Position numbers and translations under genes: made by a program. A DNA stretch of 7,621 nucleotides from Chloroflexota bacterium (GTDB taxonomy: Bacteria; Chloroflexota; Dormibacteria; Dormibacterales; Dormibacteraceae): NCBI GenBank assembly GCA_005880175.1, contig VBJR01000116.1, positions 1 through 7,621 on the forward strand. The letters run 5' to 3'. Shown here piece by piece: positions 5,562 to 7,621 of the stretch (position 1 is the stretch's first letter; each line of letters starts with the position of its first letter). Below the pieces are notes generated by a model. That model did not search any database, was not told the origin of the DNA, and saw only the letters and a list, made by a program, of their open reading frames with translations.

Positions 5562-6247
5562 GCGGCCACCTCTGGGCCAGCCGCCTCGTCGTCGCGCTGT
5601 GCGGCGTGCTGCTCGCCGTCTCCGTGGTGTTCGCGCTCCAGTGGAGCACGCCGGCGGGCCGGCAGGCGGCGCAGCCCGCGCGCGCCACGCTGGCCGGCGC
5701 CTCCTCGGCGGCGTCCAGCGCGCTGTTCCGCGACGACTTCGAGCGCGATCCGGTCGGCTCGATGCCGGCCGGCTGGACATCGGACGACGGCCACTGGTAT
5801 GGCGTCGTCGAGGACGGCAGCCACGTCGTCCGCCACGCCGCGGGGCAGTCGTACGGCCACCTGGTGGCCGGCTCGCCGACCTGGACCGACTACGCGGTGA
5901 GCGCCCGGCTCCGGTTCACCGACCTCTCCACCGGCTTCGCGGGCGTGGCGGCGCGCTACCAGGACCGCGGCGACTACTACGCCTGCGGGGTCTACTACGA
6001 CAGCGCGTTCCGGCTGTGGCGCGTCCGCGGCGGCGACGTCACCCTGCTCGACGCGCGGCGGATCGCCGTGGGTGCCGACGGCTTCCACGACGTGCGCCTG
6101 GTCGTCCAGGGCGGCCGCATCTCGTGCGTGCTGGACGAGACGACGCAGCTGACCGCGACCGACGGCACGTTCGCGCGCGGGCGGATCGCGTTCGTGGCGG
6201 GCGCCGACGAGGCGGCCGAGCTCGACGACGTCGCCGTGACCGGCTAG
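5558..6247 (+). CDS. Membrane-anchored LamG/GH16-like beta-sandwich protein
   Basis: This encodes 229 residues, starting at the ATG that overlaps the flavocytochrome stop (ATGA). The N-terminus has a hydrophobic helix (about 9-28) after Arg9, then an Ala/Ser-rich linker (about 32-55), which fits an uncleaved anchor or signal peptide. Cys15 is not in a lipobox, because Leu precedes it. From about 56 to the end the sequence has the look of concanavalin A-like domains of the LamG/DUF1080/family-16 type: FRDDFERDPVGSMPAGW near the start, alternating beta-strands with DYAVSARLRF (111-120), VAARYQDRGDYYACGVYYDS (130-149), a DGFHDVRLVVQGGRISCVLD stretch, and a final ELDDVAVTG. There is no GH16 ExDxE catalytic motif, so binding is more likely than catalysis. 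Cys143 and Cys190 could form a disulfide. Fold assignment is by pattern; ligand and function are unknown. Tight coupling suggests it works with the flavocytochrome outside the membrane. Confidence 0.85.
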   Translation: MSGHLWASRLVVALCGVLLAVSVVFALQWSTPAGRQAAQPARATLAGASSAASSALFRDDFERDPVGSMPAGWTSDDGHWYGVVEDGSHVVRHAAGQSYGHLVAGSPTWTDYAVSARLRFTDLSTGFAGVAARYQDRGDYYACGVYYDSAFRLWRVRGGDVTLLDARRIAVGADGFHDVRLVVQGGRISCVLDETTQLTATDGTFARGRIAFVAGADEAAELDDVAVTG

Positions 6248-6256
6248 TACGCGCCA

Positions 6257-6270
6257 GTACCGACTGGTAC
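6257..6270. promoter_or_regulatory. Operator-like dyad upstream of ETF-QO
   Basis: GTACC-GACT-GGTAC is a perfect 5-bp dyad with a 4-base centre, interleaved with a second dyad CCAGT-ACCG-ACTGG (6254-6267). AGTAC, AGTAC and GGTAC also recur exactly 10 bp apart (6246, 6256, 6266), one helical turn. Short dyads of the ACCGAC-YGGT type are common as TetR-family operators. The dyad sits 11 bp before the ETF-QO start and overlaps a TACCAT hexamer (6268-6273) that could be its -10 box. The regulator is not in the window, so the role is inferred. Confidence 0.4.
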
Positions 6271-6281
6271 CATCCGGGGTC

Positions 6282-7621
6282 ATGGACAGGGTTGCTCCCA
6301 GCGCCTACCCCCCGCCGGTCCGACCGGTCGAGGAGTTCATCGCCGAGCCGACCGATCCCGCCGGCGAGCGGATCGACGTCGGCGTCGCCATCGTCGGCGG
6401 GGGTCCGGCGGGGCTGGCCTGCGCCAACCGGCTGCTGCAGCTGCTCGCCGACGACCCCGAGCTGACCGAGCGCCTGGGCGAGGTCCCGGTCGCCGTCATC
6501 GAGAAAGGCAAGACGTGCGGCGCCCACAACCTGTCGGGCGCCATCCTGCGGCCGTCCGCGATGGAGCAGCTCTTCCCCGACGTGCCGCGCGACCGGTGGC
6601 CGGCGTACGGGGACGTGCCGGGCGAGGCGGTCTACGTGGTGATGGACGGCACGCGGGCGGTCAGGATCCCGACGCCGCCGCCGTTCCGCAACCACGGCAA
6701 CGTCGTGGTCTCCGTCAGCGAGCTGTCGCGCTGGCTGGCCCAGCGGGCCGAGGAGGCCGGCGCGTACCTGCTGACCGAGACGGCGGCGACGCAGCTGCTG
6801 GTCGAGGACGGCGTGGTCCGGGGCGTCCGGTCCGGCGACAAGGGCCGCGGCCGCGATGGCGAGCCGAAGGCCAACTTCGAGCCCGGCTCCGACCTGGTCG
6901 CGAAGGCGACCGTCCTGGCCGAGGGCGCCTGGGGCCACCTGACGGGCGCGGCCGTCCAGCGGTTCGAGCTCGGCGGCGCCGACCCCCAGGTCTTCGCGCT
7001 CGGCGTGAAGGAGGTGTGGGAGGTCCCCCGGCCGCTGACGAAGGTGGTCCACACGCTGGGCTGGCCGCTGCGCACGGCGGCCAGGTACCGCGAGTTCGGC
7101 GGCTCGTGGATCTACCCGATGGGCGAGGACAAGGTGTCGATCGGCTTCGTCTGCGGCCTCGACTACACGGACGCCACGATGTCGGTGCACGACATCCTCC
7201 AGCTGTTCAAGACGCACCCGCTGGTGCGCGGGATCCTGGAGGGCGGCAGGCGCGTCTCCTGGGGCGCCAAGGCGATCCCGGAGGGCGGCTGGTGGGCGAT
7301 GCCGAAGCTGGCCGCCCCCGGCATGGTGATCTGCGGCGACGCCGGCGGCATGGTCAACGTGCCCGAGCTGAAGGGCATCCACTACGCGATGCACGCCGGC
7401 ATCCTGGCGGCCGAGGAGATCTACCGGCAGCTGCGCGCGGACTCGACCGACTTCTCGGGCTACGACCGGGCGGTGCGCGAGTCCGCGATCGGGAAGGACC
7501 TGTTCCGGACCCGCAACATGCGGCAGCCGTTCGGCAAGGGGTTCTTCGTCGGCGGCCTGGTCACGAACCTGATGATCGCGACCGGCGGCCGCTTCCCGAA
7601 CGGCCACTGGGCCCAGCACCG
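6282..7621 (+). CDS. Electron transfer flavoprotein:ubiquinone oxidoreductase, N-terminal part (3' truncated by window)
   Basis: The frame starts at ATG 6282 and is still open at the window end (446 full codons plus 2 bases). ETF-QO takes electrons from reduced ETF, loaded by acyl-CoA and other flavin dehydrogenases, and passes them to the quinone pool at the membrane. Visible here are the FAD dinucleotide fold AIVGGGPAGLACANR (36-50) with GxGxxG, the family block GAHNLSGAI (80-88), YPMGEDKVSIGFVCGLDY (278-295), GGRRVSWGAKAIPEGG (321-336) and the strongly diagnostic CGDAGGMVNVPELKGIHYAM (351-370). The C-terminal domain carrying the 4Fe-4S cluster should follow beyond the window. The start has only a weak GGGG tract three bases away and a TACCAT hexamer eight bases upstream, so translation may be leaderless. 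It lies 34 bp after the operon's last gene and may be separately controlled through the dyad at 6257-6270. Confidence 0.92.
   Translation, partial: MDRVAPSAYPPPVRPVEEFIAEPTDPAGERIDVGVAIVGGGPAGLACANRLLQLLADDPELTERLGEVPVAVIEKGKTCGAHNLSGAILRPSAMEQLFPDVPRDRWPAYGDVPGEAVYVVMDGTRAVRIPTPPPFRNHGNVVVSVSELSRWLAQRAEEAGAYLLTETAATQLLVEDGVVRGVRSGDKGRGRDGEPKANFEPGSDLVAKATVLAEGAWGHLTGAAVQRFELGGADPQVFALGVKEVWEVPRPLTKVVHTLGWPLRTAARYREFGGSWIYPMGEDKVSIGFVCGLDYTDATMSVHDILQLFKTHPLVRGILEGGRRVSWGAKAIPEGGWWAMPKLAAPGMVICGDAGGMVNVPELKGIHYAMHAGILAAEEIYRQLRADSTDFSGYDRAVRESAIGKDLFRTRNMRQPFGKGFFVGGLVTNLMIATGGRFPNGHWAQH

Noticed and set aside
5558..5620. Lipoprotein signal in the beta-sandwich protein (Cys15)
   Set aside because: The residues before Cys15 read VAL, lacking the small residue at -1 that a lipobox needs, and hydrophobic sequence continues well past the cysteine.
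3759..5780. Minus-strand open frame of 673 codons opposite the flavocytochrome
   Set aside because: It is an antisense shadow; the + strand carries complete heme, FAD and NAD(P) motifs, and the minus translation is His/Arg/Asp-rich without domains.
6039..7619. Minus-strand open frame of 526 codons opposite ETF-QO
   Set aside because: It is the shadow of a strongly diagnostic ETF-QO sequence.

Overview
The window is very GC-rich, with G or C at nearly every third codon position, and every supportable gene is on the + strand. A LigC-type ATP-dependent DNA ligase, GTG starts and a TTGACA-17-TAGGTT promoter point to a high-GC actinobacterium. A deep-branching group such as Thermoleophilia/Solirubrobacterales is possible, but that placement is inference from style and not proof.

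Layout: (1) 1-1142, the 3' end of a large (alpha/alpha)6-barrel glycosidase of the glycogen-debranching/MGH-like kind. (2) 1181-2251, a complete LigC-like DNA ligase. (3) 2252-2643, a 392-bp gap with no convincing gene. It holds the clearest promoter in the window and a leader of about 350 nt with several perfect stem-loops, some mutually exclusive. (4) 2644-6247, a tight three-gene operon: an exported protein with eight cysteines and no recognised family, a six-helix ferric-reductase/NADPH-oxidase-like flavocytochrome, and a membrane-anchored protein with an LamG/GH16-like (concanavalin A-like) beta-sandwich domain. Gene spacings are 11 bp and then a 4-bp ATGA overlap. (5) 6282 to the window end, the N-terminal 446 residues of an electron-transfer flavoprotein:ubiquinone oxidoreductase (ETF-QO), preceded by a short operator-like dyad.

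The operon is the most interesting part. The flavocytochrome has the residues needed to take electrons from cytosolic NAD(P)H through FAD and two stacked b hemes to the outer face of the membrane. Its two partners carry export or anchor signals and would sit on that outer face. This suggests a dedicated extracytoplasmic electron-transfer unit (metal, quinone, thiol/disulfide or oxygen reduction, possibly at a carbohydrate surface). The acceptor and the roles of the two partners cannot be read from the sequence. The ligase and ETF-QO look like ordinary housekeeping or metabolic genes. No tRNA, rRNA, CRISPR array, insertion sequence or convincing terminator was seen.
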